Source of the DNA: an uncultured Gammaproteobacteria bacterium
Lineage (GTDB): Bacteria > Pseudomonadota > Gammaproteobacteria > Pseudomonadales > Pseudohongiellaceae
Direction of reading: 5' to 3'
NCBI GenBank assembly: GCA_913060695.1
Contig: CAJXUA010000006.1
Coordinates: 124,001 to 188,000 of the forward strand
DNA length: 64,000 nt
The notes beneath the pieces were generated by a model that saw nothing but the letters and a program-made list of their open reading frames with translations, was not told where the DNA came from and ran no database searches. Of the stretch, positions 45,895 through 55,840 are shown one piece after another (position 1 is the first letter of the stretch; each line of letters opens with the position of its first letter). Position numbers and translations under genes: made by a program.

Positions 45895-48189
45895 TTAAGG
45901 GCTTTCTGGGCCTTGGTTGGTTAGCTGCGAGATGAGTTTTCGATTGCTCACTACTTCATAGAAGCGATCCTCGGAAGTGTGTCCCTCTACCGGTGCGTCA
46001 TCACGCCATAATCCTACCTGCGCCTCGCGAATCACGAGGTCATGATTTTTACCCGACATGTCTGGATATTTGCCTACATGAAGGGTCGTGGGGCTGCCGT
46101 TGATTTTAACGATCTTGCGCTTGAGAATGATCTCCTGCTGAAGCTTCTCGAAGCCGAAGGCATCTAGCAAGATTCCGTTCACGTTATAACGGATCGTGTT
46201 CTGCCCTTTCTCCCCTCGCCCGCTCTCGCCTTTGTCTAAGGCGAATACCTCGACATTGAAGACGCCGCCTTGGATAAGGCGACGCAACTTCCACGTACAG
46301 GATGAGAGTCGATCCGCCTTGCCGATGGCACCCGAGATCATTATTGGCTTGTCTTCGTCGTACAGATACAGAGGCGCAGAGTCGGCAAAACACAGCCCGA
46401 TGCCAAGTTCGAGTTTGGGCAGCCCCATCTGCTCCGAGTGCCGGTTGTTAGCATGGATCACGTTGAGCATCGCCTTGGCCAGGCCGCAGGCACGGGCGAC
46501 AGAGAACCACTGCTGTGGACTCTTCTCGTGCTCGAGAAGGCTGAGTATGACGGCATCGCCTTCGATAAATACCTTGTTGGCGCCGTACTGACTCAAGAGA
46601 TTATTGATAGGGCTAAAGAAACGCAGGCCGAAATAGGAGGCAGGGTTGAGGGATTTGCTCTGTAATTCCTCAGTAACAGTGGTGGAGCCGCGTACATCCG
46701 CCTTCAGAATGCAGTGGTGGACAATGCGATCTTCGTCGTCCTGTTGCTCGTTAGCTGTGAGTAGGGCGTAGAGTGTCCCAGCCTCGCCCGATAGCTTGAG
46801 TTCCTCTTCTTTCTTAAGAATGCGCAGGCGATTGAATGCCCGATGGGCTAGGCGGTAATATTTCAGGTGCCGCCGGAACCGACTTATATCCTGCAAGATT
46901 GCGAGGGTGCTTTCGAGCTTGCGAGGACCAGCCTCGAGCTTGATCTGCGCAATAGTGCTGCTGAATTGCTTGAGTTGGGCATCGGTAAAGGGCTTGTTAC
47001 TCTGTGATCGGCTCTGTAGTTTCTTAAGGTCTATCTGACCGCCAAGATACTGACAAAGCAGTTTGCCTTCAGTCTGTTCGGCCAGAACGGGCGACCACAG
47101 GCGTTTGACATGTGCCGAGGCGACTAGCAGTGTGAATACGCCACGCTTGTGTAGATCTTTGTAGAGGCTCTCTAAAACCTTCTTGCGCGTCTTCAATTCC
47201 TTGCGCGCCGTCCACCATGCCCCGAAACCAGACTCCTTGCGTATATCGAGCAAGGCCTCTTGGCGTTTGTCGATGTTGAATAGCAGCACTAGGTTCTCTG
47301 GGGTGTCTAGCCATGAGAATTCTTCATTAAGAATGTTCTTAGAGTCGATCGCCATGCCCATGAATTTCTGGGTTTGAAATAGGCCACCAAGATCGTCGTA
47401 GAGCTCGGGGGTGCCATTGGCTTGCGCTAGCAGTGGGCTCTGGGGTTCTTGCGCCAACTGCTCGCTTAGGGACTTCTCGATGCTAGCGTTTAGCGCGTTG
47501 AAGCCAGCATCTTCCGTTTCGCCTCCCCAGAGTCGATATTGCTCGATGAGAAAGGCGTTTGCGCTTGGGTCGCTACTAAACAGCATCGGGTTCAAGCGAA
47601 GGTCTAGCGCATCGTGATGCTGCAAGGGGAGATACTGGAGGCGTACATCCTGAAGCTGGCGAGTCTCTACTCGCTCCAGCTGCGCAAAAATCTGATGATT
47701 CACATTCATCAGAATTGCATCGTATTGACGCTGCAGCCAAAACAGGCGCTGATTAGTGCTAAGCGTATTTGCCGAGGAGCGTTCCTGAGACTCCGAGGAA
47801 CTCTGTTTCAACTCGTCGATGGTGGTATCGAGCAGGCCCTGTGTGGTGGTCAAAATATGCTTTAAGAGGGCGAATTCTAATAACTTCACGCTATCGGCAT
47901 TGAGATTCGTCTTCACCCGATGGATAAGGTGTGTCATCACATCGAGATAGCTGGCCCGCAGGGGATTGAAGATGTTGTTGTCGAGCGGCTGGGGGTTCTG
48001 CGAGATCGCGCGCTGCAATAGTGTTGTGGCAACGCGGCGAACATCGCCGGAGAATTTCGGGCTCAGTCGCACATCGACATGGTAGTTATCGACGCCGCGG
48101 CGCAGGTCTGCGATGTCGATGTGCAGGGGGGGCAACACGACGAGCGTGTCATTTCCTACTGATAAAGATGTCGTATTAGTCTCTGTCAC
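45895..48189 (-). CDS. Large protein with C-terminal class III nucleotide cyclase-like domain
   Basis: ILKADVRGSTTVTEEL and KVFIEGDAVILSLL resemble the two metal-binding motifs of class III cyclases; GKADRLSS resembles the N-x-x-x-R segment; about 490-aa N-terminal region unassigned. Confidence 0.7.
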   Translation of the reverse strand: MTETNTTSLSVGNDTLVVLPPLHIDIADLRRGVDNYHVDVRLSPKFSGDVRRVATTLLQRAISQNPQPLDNNIFNPLRASYLDVMTHLIHRVKTNLNADSVKLLEFALLKHILTTTQGLLDTTIDELKQSSSESQERSSANTLSTNQRLFWLQRQYDAILMNVNHQIFAQLERVETRQLQDVRLQYLPLQHHDALDLRLNPMLFSSDPSANAFLIEQYRLWGGETEDAGFNALNASIEKSLSEQLAQEPQSPLLAQANGTPELYDDLGGLFQTQKFMGMAIDSKNILNEEFSWLDTPENLVLLFNIDKRQEALLDIRKESGFGAWWTARKELKTRKKVLESLYKDLHKRGVFTLLVASAHVKRLWSPVLAEQTEGKLLCQYLGGQIDLKKLQSRSQSNKPFTDAQLKQFSSTIAQIKLEAGPRKLESTLAILQDISRFRRHLKYYRLAHRAFNRLRILKKEEELKLSGEAGTLYALLTANEQQDDEDRIVHHCILKADVRGSTTVTEELQSKSLNPASYFGLRFFSPINNLLSQYGANKVFIEGDAVILSLLEHEKSPQQWFSVARACGLAKAMLNVIHANNRHSEQMGLPKLELGIGLCFADSAPLYLYDEDKPIMISGAIGKADRLSSCTWKLRRLIQGGVFNVEVFALDKGESGRGEKGQNTIRYNVNGILLDAFGFEKLQQEIILKRKIVKINGSPTTLHVGKYPDMSGKNHDLVIREAQVGLWRDDAPVEGHTSEDRFYEVVSNRKLISQLTNQGPESP

Positions 48190-48252
48190 ATTGGCCGACC
48201 GTAGTAAAAGAATGAATTATATTCATATTCACGCAAACGGCCATGTCTATTG

Positions 48253-49494
48253 CTAGGGCCGCCGCATTTCGCAACTCGTTGGAAGCATGGTGTTCTCCAT
48301 AGGGATGCTGACCTCAGTCATCAAGCCGAAGCTAGAGTTGTCCCCGTCGAACTCGATGCCTTCGTTCGTATGCACTGATATCTGAATAGGTTGGAAGAGT
48401 TGGTGATCTGCAGCCCGCATCATCAGGCGCTCTCCTCCGATACTGGTGTGCTCCATGTTCTCCAAGGCATTGGCAACTGCCATTGGATCGGCAGAGCCCG
48501 CTTGTTCTATCGCCTTAGCGAGCATTTGCACGGTATTGATGATACGGGGGTAGCTTATATCTTGTTCTGGGTGCTTGGCTTTGAACGTGCGCACATACTC
48601 GGCATAAGCCTGTGTGGGCGGTGGATTGAAATGTCCCTCGTGCACCATGCGGAATTGATCCTTGCCCGAGGCCCCTAAGGTCGCGGTGATACCGTCGTAT
48701 GCTGCGTAATAGGTATACACAGGCACCGTTATGCCAGCATCGGTAATCGCGCGGGCAAGGCTCACCATATCCGCGCCCCAGTTGCCGGTAATGATCGCAT
48801 CAGGCTTGGCTGACACAATCTTGGTCACGTAGGGAGTGAAGTCCTTCACTGTTTCCATCGGATGCAGTTCATTGCCGACGATCTGAATGTCGGGACGCTT
48901 GGCCAGCAGCTGGCCCACGGCGGAGTCCGCTACCGCCTGACCGAAAGAGTAGTCCTGACCGATAATATAGATGCGTTTGATGTCCTCGCGCTGGGCAATC
49001 ATGTCGGTAAGGGCCTGCATTTTAATATCCGCGTGAGCATCGAAGCGGAAATGCCAAAAGCTACAGTTCTCGTTAGTGAGAGCGGGGTCGACCGCCGCGA
49101 AATTGAGGAATAGAAGGCGTTGATCCGGGTTGCGCTGATTGTGACGGCGAATCGCATCGGTTAGTACGCCAGCGACCGCGGAGCTATTGCCCTGGGCGAT
49201 GAACTGAATGCCTTCGCTGATAGCGCGGCGCAGCTGAATCTGGGATTCCTGTGCGCTGGCCTTATTGTCATAGGCCACTATCTCTAAACGCTTGCCGCCG
49301 AGGACGCCGCCTTTGCTATTGACCAATTCCTCTACCGCAAACTGGAACTGGGCGAGACCATTATAGCCGGTAGCCGAGAACGCGCCGGTGAGTGGGTCAA
49401 TATAGGCGATTCGGATGCTGTCTTGAGCTCCCGCGCTAAGCGCAAAGCTGCTACAAAGAAGTGTGCAAAAACTACGCGTTAAGAGTTTTCTCAT
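48253..49494 (-). CDS. Branched-chain amino acid/urea-type ABC transporter substrate-binding protein
   Basis: Signal peptide; IRIAYIDPLTGAFSATGYNGLAQFQFAVEELV, periplasmic-binding-protein type I fold. Confidence 0.88.
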   Translation of the reverse strand: MRKLLTRSFCTLLCSSFALSAGAQDSIRIAYIDPLTGAFSATGYNGLAQFQFAVEELVNSKGGVLGGKRLEIVAYDNKASAQESQIQLRRAISEGIQFIAQGNSSAVAGVLTDAIRRHNQRNPDQRLLFLNFAAVDPALTNENCSFWHFRFDAHADIKMQALTDMIAQREDIKRIYIIGQDYSFGQAVADSAVGQLLAKRPDIQIVGNELHPMETVKDFTPYVTKIVSAKPDAIITGNWGADMVSLARAITDAGITVPVYTYYAAYDGITATLGASGKDQFRMVHEGHFNPPPTQAYAEYVRTFKAKHPEQDISYPRIINTVQMLAKAIEQAGSADPMAVANALENMEHTSIGGERLMMRAADHQLFQPIQISVHTNEGIEFDGDNSSFGLMTEVSIPMENTMLPTSCEMRRP

Positions 49495-49740
49495 TTTTTT
49501 CCCCAGTCGAACGTCCATGTGCTTTTAATTTTTGGTGTACGTTTGTATCTAGGCAGTCGCCTGATCTTTCCAAATTTGGGGGACTAAGTCCAGCTCGGCA
49601 CGGAAGCTCGCTCACCCAGAGAATCGAAAACACGTCAAAGTGAAGCGAAATAGCGATATAGGCAAGAATTCAGCCCTGTGGTATCGTCAGCTGCGCTGTG
49701 ACGCGATCGTCAACCAACAAAAACAAAATGAGGTGAGCCG

Positions 49741-50919
49741 ATGAATTCGGAGAATCCAGAGAATCCAGAGAGAAGAAAACTGCTCAAGAGTGCCGTGGGC
49801 ACTAGCGCCTTAGCCTTAGGCGTGAGCGCCTTCCCGAGCTGGCTAATGCCCGCCCTTGCCCAAGGCGAGGTTGAAGTACCTTTCTCCGACGTGCCGGATA
49901 CCTTCCGTGTGCTGCCGGTACGCCCGGGCTCCACTCACTACCAAGACACCAGCAAGATCGATAGCCATTACACATCTAACGACGATTTCTACCTCGTTCA
50001 ACACTACGGTCAACCCGAAGTCGACAATGCCAGCTATCAGCTGCGCGTGACTGGGCTTGTCGATCGGCCCTTAACATTCTCGCTTGATCAACTGCGCGCA
50101 CGTCAGACGATTGAGAAGGATGTAGGTTTTGAGTGCGGGGGCAACGGCGCGCGCCTTTTCCATGGCCTAGTAGGTAATGCCTCTTGGCGCGGCGTGAGTC
50201 TGCGCGACATTCTGATGGAGGCGGGTATCAAGCCTGAAGGCAAAGAGATTGTATTCTTCGGCGCCGATATCGGAGAAGAGGAGCTACGTGGGCGCACAGT
50301 AGAGACCGCGTTTGCTCGCAGTCTGTCCGTAGAGGACGCGCTCAACGAGAATAATATGCTGGCCTTCGAGATGAATGGCGAGCCGCTTCCGCACTTCCAT
50401 GGCAAGCCCGTGCGCCTGCTCATTCCGGGTTGGTACGGTGTTGCGAACGTGAAGTGGCTAACGCAGATTCATGTTCAAGACACGCGTTATATGGGCCGCT
50501 TCATGGGTCGCGACTACGTAACACTCAAGCGCGAAGAAGTTGGTGGGCAGGAGCGCTGGGTCGAAAATTCGGTTACGAAGATGAACCTCAAGTCGGTCGT
50601 AGTGCGTGTCACTAAGAGCGGTGCGGATCACAAGGTGACAGGTTTCATCCTCAACGATGGCACCCCTATTCGCAGTGTCGAAGTGAAGATCGACAACGGT
50701 CCTTGGCAACAGGCCATGATCGATCCGGCAGCCTCGCAGTTCACGTGGAAATTATTCCAGTTCGATTGGAAGGATGCTCAGCCTGGCGAACACAGCATCG
50801 TGTCTCGCGTTACTGATATCAACGGCAATGTACAGCTGCCACAAGATCAGTTGCCGGAGCGCGCGAGCTATTGGGAAGAGTTTGGGCAGTTCCCTCGCAC
50901 CATCAACATCGGTGCTTAA
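49741..50919 (+). CDS. Sulfite oxidase/SoxC-family molybdopterin oxidoreductase
   Basis: Twin-Arg-like leader ERRKLLKSAVGTSALALG; FECGGNGARLF (Mo-ligand Cys region), GWYGVANVKWL. Confidence 0.88.
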   Translation: MNSENPENPERRKLLKSAVGTSALALGVSAFPSWLMPALAQGEVEVPFSDVPDTFRVLPVRPGSTHYQDTSKIDSHYTSNDDFYLVQHYGQPEVDNASYQLRVTGLVDRPLTFSLDQLRARQTIEKDVGFECGGNGARLFHGLVGNASWRGVSLRDILMEAGIKPEGKEIVFFGADIGEEELRGRTVETAFARSLSVEDALNENNMLAFEMNGEPLPHFHGKPVRLLIPGWYGVANVKWLTQIHVQDTRYMGRFMGRDYVTLKREEVGGQERWVENSVTKMNLKSVVVRVTKSGADHKVTGFILNDGTPIRSVEVKIDNGPWQQAMIDPAASQFTWKLFQFDWKDAQPGEHSIVSRVTDINGNVQLPQDQLPERASYWEEFGQFPRTINIGA

Positions 50920-50966
50920 AGCCGATTTAGTTTGTACGAGTAAGCCGAGTATTAGGGGAGAGTGAA

Positions 50967-51488
50967 GTGGCAAGTTATCTGGTATTGACTATCATTGGCG
51001 ACGATAAGCCCGGGCTTGTCGAGCGCCTGTCGGATACGATTTCGCGTCATTCTGGCAATTGGTTGGAAAGCAATATGTCCCATCTTGCGGGCAAATTCGC
51101 TGGAATCTTGCGCGTCAGTGTAGACGACGCGCAGGCCGATGCACTCGTTCAAGACTTGCAGAGTCTCTCCTCTATTCTCAAATTGGTTGTCGAAAAAGTC
51201 AGTGTGGGGGAGCCCGAGAGTAGGCAGCGAACCCTGCGCCTGACATTAGTAGGCAATGACAGGCCGGGTATTGTTAAGGAGATTTCACGCGCGCTGGCGG
51301 CACAGCATGTCAATGTGGAAGAGCTTAGCTCTCACATCAGCACTGCGCCAATGTCGGGTGAGGCTCTGTTCAATGCGCAGGCGGTACTCAAGGTGCCTGT
51401 GCAGTTGAGCATCGAGACTTTGCAGTCTCAGCTGGAGCAGTTGGCCGACGACTTAATCGTTGAGATTAGCCTAGCCACTATCGAGTGA
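50967..51488 (+). CDS. gcvR: Glycine cleavage system transcriptional repressor GcvR-like, two ACT domains
   Basis: YLVLTIIGDDKPGLVERLSDTISRHSGNWLESNMSHLAGKFAGILRV. Confidence 0.85.
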   Translation: MASYLVLTIIGDDKPGLVERLSDTISRHSGNWLESNMSHLAGKFAGILRVSVDDAQADALVQDLQSLSSILKLVVEKVSVGEPESRQRTLRLTLVGNDRPGIVKEISRALAAQHVNVEELSSHISTAPMSGEALFNAQAVLKVPVQLSIETLQSQLEQLADDLIVEISLATIE

Positions 51489-51491
51489 TCC

Positions 51492-52151
51492 CTAGCGTAG
51501 GCTAAGGATCTCCCAATTGCGCTCCTGAGCGATTTTACGCAAGGTATCGTCAGGATCGACTGCTACGGCTCGCGTGGCGATCTCCAGTAAAGGCAGATCA
51601 TTAAAAGAGTCGCTATAGAACACGCTGTCCTCCATGCTCAACTCGCCTTCATGCTGCGCCAACCACAGCTCAAGATTACGTACCTTCCCTGTTTGAAAAT
51701 TCGCTATGCCAGCCACTTTCCCGGTGAAGAGATCATCTTCGAGTTCCAGCTCGGTCGCGATCAAGCCGTCCACGCCAAGGCGCTGGGCGATAGGCTCGGT
51801 CACGTAGCGATTGGTTGCGGTCATGATCAGGCAATAATCGCCGGCATCGCGATGTTGCTTTAGCAGCTCTAGGGCGGCAGGCAGCATCATTGGCTCGACG
51901 AAACCCGCCATGAATCTTGCGTGTAGGGCGTCGCGCTGCGCGCGAGGCAGGCCTGCGACGGCGGCAATGGCGAACTCGGTATAGGCAGCCATATCCAGCG
52001 CGCCTAGCTTGTATTGTTGGTAAAACGCATCGTTGCGCGCTTTATGGGTGATTGGGTCGACTAGTCCCTCGCTGATTAGGAAATCGCCGAAGGCGTGGTC
52101 GCTATCGCCGCCGAGGAGGGTATTGTCTAGATCGAAAATTGCCAAGGCCAT
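51492..52151 (-). CDS. HAD-family hydrolase, SerB-like (subfamily IB)
   Basis: LAIFDLDNTLLGGDSDHAFGDFL, YSDSFNDLPLLE. Confidence 0.9.
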   Translation of the reverse strand: MALAIFDLDNTLLGGDSDHAFGDFLISEGLVDPITHKARNDAFYQQYKLGALDMAAYTEFAIAAVAGLPRAQRDALHARFMAGFVEPMMLPAALELLKQHRDAGDYCLIMTATNRYVTEPIAQRLGVDGLIATELELEDDLFTGKVAGIANFQTGKVRNLELWLAQHEGELSMEDSVFYSDSFNDLPLLEIATRAVAVDPDDTLRKIAQERNWEILSLR

Positions 52152-52308
52152 GAGTTTAGGGTATCCGTAAGCTGCGCAGAAAGAGGGGCATTATACCGAT
52201 TCGTACATCCACGGCGAGAGCATCAGGCCACTTGCGCGGTCGTTGAATAAGTCTCCGCACATGTGAAACAATGCCAGAGATGTTTTTTAGATAAGGAACG
52301 GTTGCCCG

Positions 52309-52794
52309 ATGATAGATTCGAGAGGTTTTAGGCCCAATGTCGGTATCATCATTTGCAACTCGCGTGGCCAGTTGCTATGGGCTAAGAGGATCGGGCAAGA
52401 CGCATGGCAGTTCCCTCAGGGCGGTATTCGGCATGGCGAGCGCCTGCAGCACGCCCTGTTTCGAGAACTTAAGGAAGAGGTTGGCTTAGACCCGGAAGAT
52501 GTCGAAATCATCTCTTCGACCAAGGGTTGGCTCTACTATCAACTGCCTAAGAATCTAATCCGGCAGCACTCTAGTCCTGTGTGCATAGGGCAGAAACAGA
52601 AATGGTATCTTCTTGGGCTGCGGGCCCCAGAGGACAAGATCGATCTAGTAAGCAACAACACGCCGGAGTTCGATGACTGGCAATGGGTGAGTTTCTGGTA
52701 CCCTCTCAGCCAGGTTATCGACTTCAAGCGGGAAGTGTATCGACAGGCACTGAAGGAGCTAGTGGTGCCATTGAATCAGTCGCTGCGCGCCTAG
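52309..52794 (+). CDS. rppH: RNA pyrophosphohydrolase
   Basis: Nudix box [23 protein letters not shown]; adjacent to ptsP. Confidence 0.95.
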   Translation: MIDSRGFRPNVGIIICNSRGQLLWAKRIGQDAWQFPQGGIRHGERLQHALFRELKEEVGLDPEDVEIISSTKGWLYYQLPKNLIRQHSSPVCIGQKQKWYLLGLRAPEDKIDLVSNNTPEFDDWQWVSFWYPLSQVIDFKREVYRQALKELVVPLNQSLRA

Positions 52795-52921
52795 CGGAAA
52801 AACCCAAACTCGCTCATTTACCTTGGCGGGAAGACAAGCGTCTTGTCTCGGGTGCGCACTACGCTGACACGATCGCATGGATCACAATAAATAGAATACT
52901 CAACGATCACTGGAACAGATC

Positions 52922-55198
52922 ATGATGCTGGAAAGACTGCGAGAAATAGTCCAAGAGGTAAACACTGCGAAGGACCAGCAGTCGGCCCTCGATGTCATCG
53001 TATCCCGTGTACGCGAAGCCATGAATACCCAAGTGTGTTCTGTCTATCTTCTCGACCCCGAAATCAATAGCCACGTACTCATGGCCTCCGAAGGCTTGAA
53101 GAAGGAATCTGTTGGCCATGTTCGGCTGCAGGTAGGAGAAGGCTTAGTAGGTTTGGTGGCAAGTAACGCAGAGCCGGTGAATCTAGAGGATGCCCGTTCC
53201 CACCCCAACTATCTTTATCTTTCCGAGACAGGGGAAGAGCAGTTTAGCTCCTTCCTCGGCGTGCCCATTATTCACCATCGCAAAGTGCTCGGCGTGTTGG
53301 TTGTGCAGCACCGCGAGAAGCGCAGTTTCGATGAGGGCGAAGAGGCTTTCCTGATCACGCTGTCAGCACAGCTGGCTGGCGTGATAGCAGCCGCCGAGGC
53401 CACTGGCGCCATACAAGGCATTAGCCCCTCCGGTCAGCGCAAGTCCGATACCAGTTTCAACGGCGTGGCCGGTGCGACCGGTGTCGCCATCGGCCATGCT
53501 GTGGTGGTCTTTCCACCGGCAGACCTCGATCTTATCCCGCAACGCGTCTGTGCTGATATCGACAAAGAAGTGGATTATTTCAATGCGGCATTGGAGTCAG
53601 TGCGCAACGATATGAAGGCACTTACCAGTACCCTAGAGACGCGCCTACGCCCTGAGGAGCAGGATCTGTTCGGGGTCTATCTACGGATATTAGATGACGA
53701 TGCCTTGGGCAAGGAAGTTATCGAGCGCATCCGCAATGGCCAGTGGGCCCAAGGCGCTCTGGCCGAAGTTGCGAAAGACCATGTTCGCGCCTTTGAGATG
53801 ATGAAAGACGCCTACTTACGCGAACGCGCAGCCGATATCAAAGATCTGTGTAGTCGTGTGCTGTTCTACCTACAGAATCGCGATGCTGTAAAAACTGAGT
53901 ATCCAGACGACACCATCTTGGTAGGCGAAGAGCTCACGGCGGCCATGCTGGCCGAAGTCCCTAAAGAAAAACTCATGGGCCTAGTGTCCGTGCGTGGCTC
54001 AGGAAACTCACACGTCGCGATCTTAGCGCGAACAATGGGCATCCCTACGGCCATGGGCGTGGTGGATCTTCCTTATCGTCAACTAGATGGTCGCGAGCTA
54101 ATCGTGGACGGTTATAACGGACAGGTTTACAACAATCCTAGTGATCAGCTACGCAATCGCTACCGTGAAATAATCAAAGAGGAAGAGCAGCTCGTGAAGG
54201 GTCTAGAGGGGCTTATCGACCTGCCCTGCGAGACCCTCGACTCCCACCGCGTGAATCTGTGGGTGAATACCGGACTGATGTCCGATGTGGTGCGCTCCCT
54301 GGATCACGGCGCCGAAGGCATTGGGTTGTTTCGCACCGAGGTACCCTTCCTGTTGAGTGAGCGCTTTCCGAGCGAGCAGGAGCAGGCCTCGATCTATAGG
54401 GAGCAGTTGTTCGCCTTCGCACCGAAGCCTGTGACGATGCGGACACTCGATATCGGCGGCGATAAGGCCCTGCCCTATTTCCCAATCCAGGAGGAGAACC
54501 CATTCCTTGGTTGGCGTGGAATTCGTGTCACGCTGGACCACCCAGAGATATTTATCGCGCAAGTGCGCGCCATGATTCGTGCGAGTGAAGGGCTGGATAA
54601 TCTGCAGATCATGCTGCCCATGATCTCGAATGTTCAAGAGGTCACAGGCTCGATTCAGATCATCAAGCGCGCCTTCCGGGAACTGCGCGAGGAGGGCCTA
54701 GACGTGCGCATGCCGCCGATAGGCGTGATGATCGAACTACCCGCAGCGGTGTATCAGACCCGTGCCCTGAGCCGTCTAGTAGACTTCATCTCGGTGGGCA
54801 GCAACGATCTCACTCAATACATTCTTGCGGTGGACCGTAACAACCCCCGTGTTGCGAGTTTGTACTCGTCCTTCCATCCGGCGGTTTTGCAGGCATTGCA
54901 GTTCGTGGTGGAGCAGGCTCACTTGGAAAACAAGACTGTCAGCATTTGCGGTGAAATGGCGGGGGACCCAGGCGGCGCAGTGTTGCTCATGGCGATGGGT
55001 TTCGACGTCCTGTCGATGAACGCTACAACCCTGCTTAAGGTGAAAGCCGTGGTCCGCAGCATGACCTTCACCTCGGCGAAAGAGCTGCTCGAACAAGTGA
55101 TGGCGATGGATGATGCGCAGATGGTGCGTAGTTGTGTCGATCTGGCGCTGTACAATGCGGGGGTTGATAGACTTCTGCGATCCTCTCGTAACAACTAA
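52922..55198 (+). CDS. ptsP: Phosphoenolpyruvate-protein phosphotransferase PtsP (EI-Ntr)
   Basis: N-terminal GAF domain, active-site GSGNSHVAILARTMGIPTAMG, C-terminal PEP-binding domain. Confidence 0.95.
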   Translation: MMLERLREIVQEVNTAKDQQSALDVIVSRVREAMNTQVCSVYLLDPEINSHVLMASEGLKKESVGHVRLQVGEGLVGLVASNAEPVNLEDARSHPNYLYLSETGEEQFSSFLGVPIIHHRKVLGVLVVQHREKRSFDEGEEAFLITLSAQLAGVIAAAEATGAIQGISPSGQRKSDTSFNGVAGATGVAIGHAVVVFPPADLDLIPQRVCADIDKEVDYFNAALESVRNDMKALTSTLETRLRPEEQDLFGVYLRILDDDALGKEVIERIRNGQWAQGALAEVAKDHVRAFEMMKDAYLRERAADIKDLCSRVLFYLQNRDAVKTEYPDDTILVGEELTAAMLAEVPKEKLMGLVSVRGSGNSHVAILARTMGIPTAMGVVDLPYRQLDGRELIVDGYNGQVYNNPSDQLRNRYREIIKEEEQLVKGLEGLIDLPCETLDSHRVNLWVNTGLMSDVVRSLDHGAEGIGLFRTEVPFLLSERFPSEQEQASIYREQLFAFAPKPVTMRTLDIGGDKALPYFPIQEENPFLGWRGIRVTLDHPEIFIAQVRAMIRASEGLDNLQIMLPMISNVQEVTGSIQIIKRAFRELREEGLDVRMPPIGVMIELPAAVYQTRALSRLVDFISVGSNDLTQYILAVDRNNPRVASLYSSFHPAVLQALQFVVEQAHLENKTVSICGEMAGDPGGAVLLMAMGFDVLSMNATTLLKVKAVVRSMTFTSAKELLEQVMAMDDAQMVRSCVDLALYNAGVDRLLRSSRNN

Positions 55199-55403
55199 GA
55201 GACTCTTACGGTCTGTTAGTTTATCGGAATAAACGGGCGCTTGAGCTGAACGCGAGCACTATTCCTACATCTTTTGGTCTGTAATTGGGGATAATGCGCC
55301 CATGGACAGCTTTAGGAGATGAAGCCCAACAAGGACGTACCGAGTACTGGCGGCTCTAAGGATAGTCTCGTCAGGCTCATTTTCAGCTAGGGGACGATTA
55401 CTA

Positions 55404-55721
55404 ATGTCACAGGAACTACAACCCAAGCCCGCTTTGGCAGGTACTCAAGCACACGAGAAGAATAAGTTTATCTTGCGTCTGCCCTGCGAATATCACGCAC
55501 ATTTGACGGAAATTTCCCGCTTGAATCGGCGCAGTATGAACTCCGAGATTACGCTGCTTCTGGAGCAGCATCTCACAGAGCTTCTGGCCCGCGGCATGCA
55601 GTCTACTGTCGAGAGCCTGAATTTGAATCCAGTCTTGCCCCAGCCTGCACATAAAGTGGTTAAGAAGTTTCAGTCGCTGTCCCTCGAGAAGAAGAAGGCG
55701 CTGTTGGCACTACTTGGTTAA
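55404..55721 (+). CDS. Arc-family (ribbon-helix-helix) DNA-binding protein
   Basis: NKFILRLPCEYHAHLTEISRLNRRSMNSEITLLLEQHL. Confidence 0.8.
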   Translation: MSQELQPKPALAGTQAHEKNKFILRLPCEYHAHLTEISRLNRRSMNSEITLLLEQHLTELLARGMQSTVESLNLNPVLPQPAHKVVKKFQSLSLEKKKALLALLG

Positions 55722-55840
55722 GGGGCTAGGCGCCGTTTAACCTTGACAAGGCCTAAGACCATAGGGGAGCATCACGGCACACGTTACGGCCATGCGCTTA
55801 ATCAGTATGCCGTACTTCACCCCTTGCTAAGATCCGGTGC

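Noticed and set aside
52683-52925. 80-aa plus-strand ORF
   Set aside because: Overlaps the 3' end of rppH in another frame and runs to the ptsP start; no coding support.
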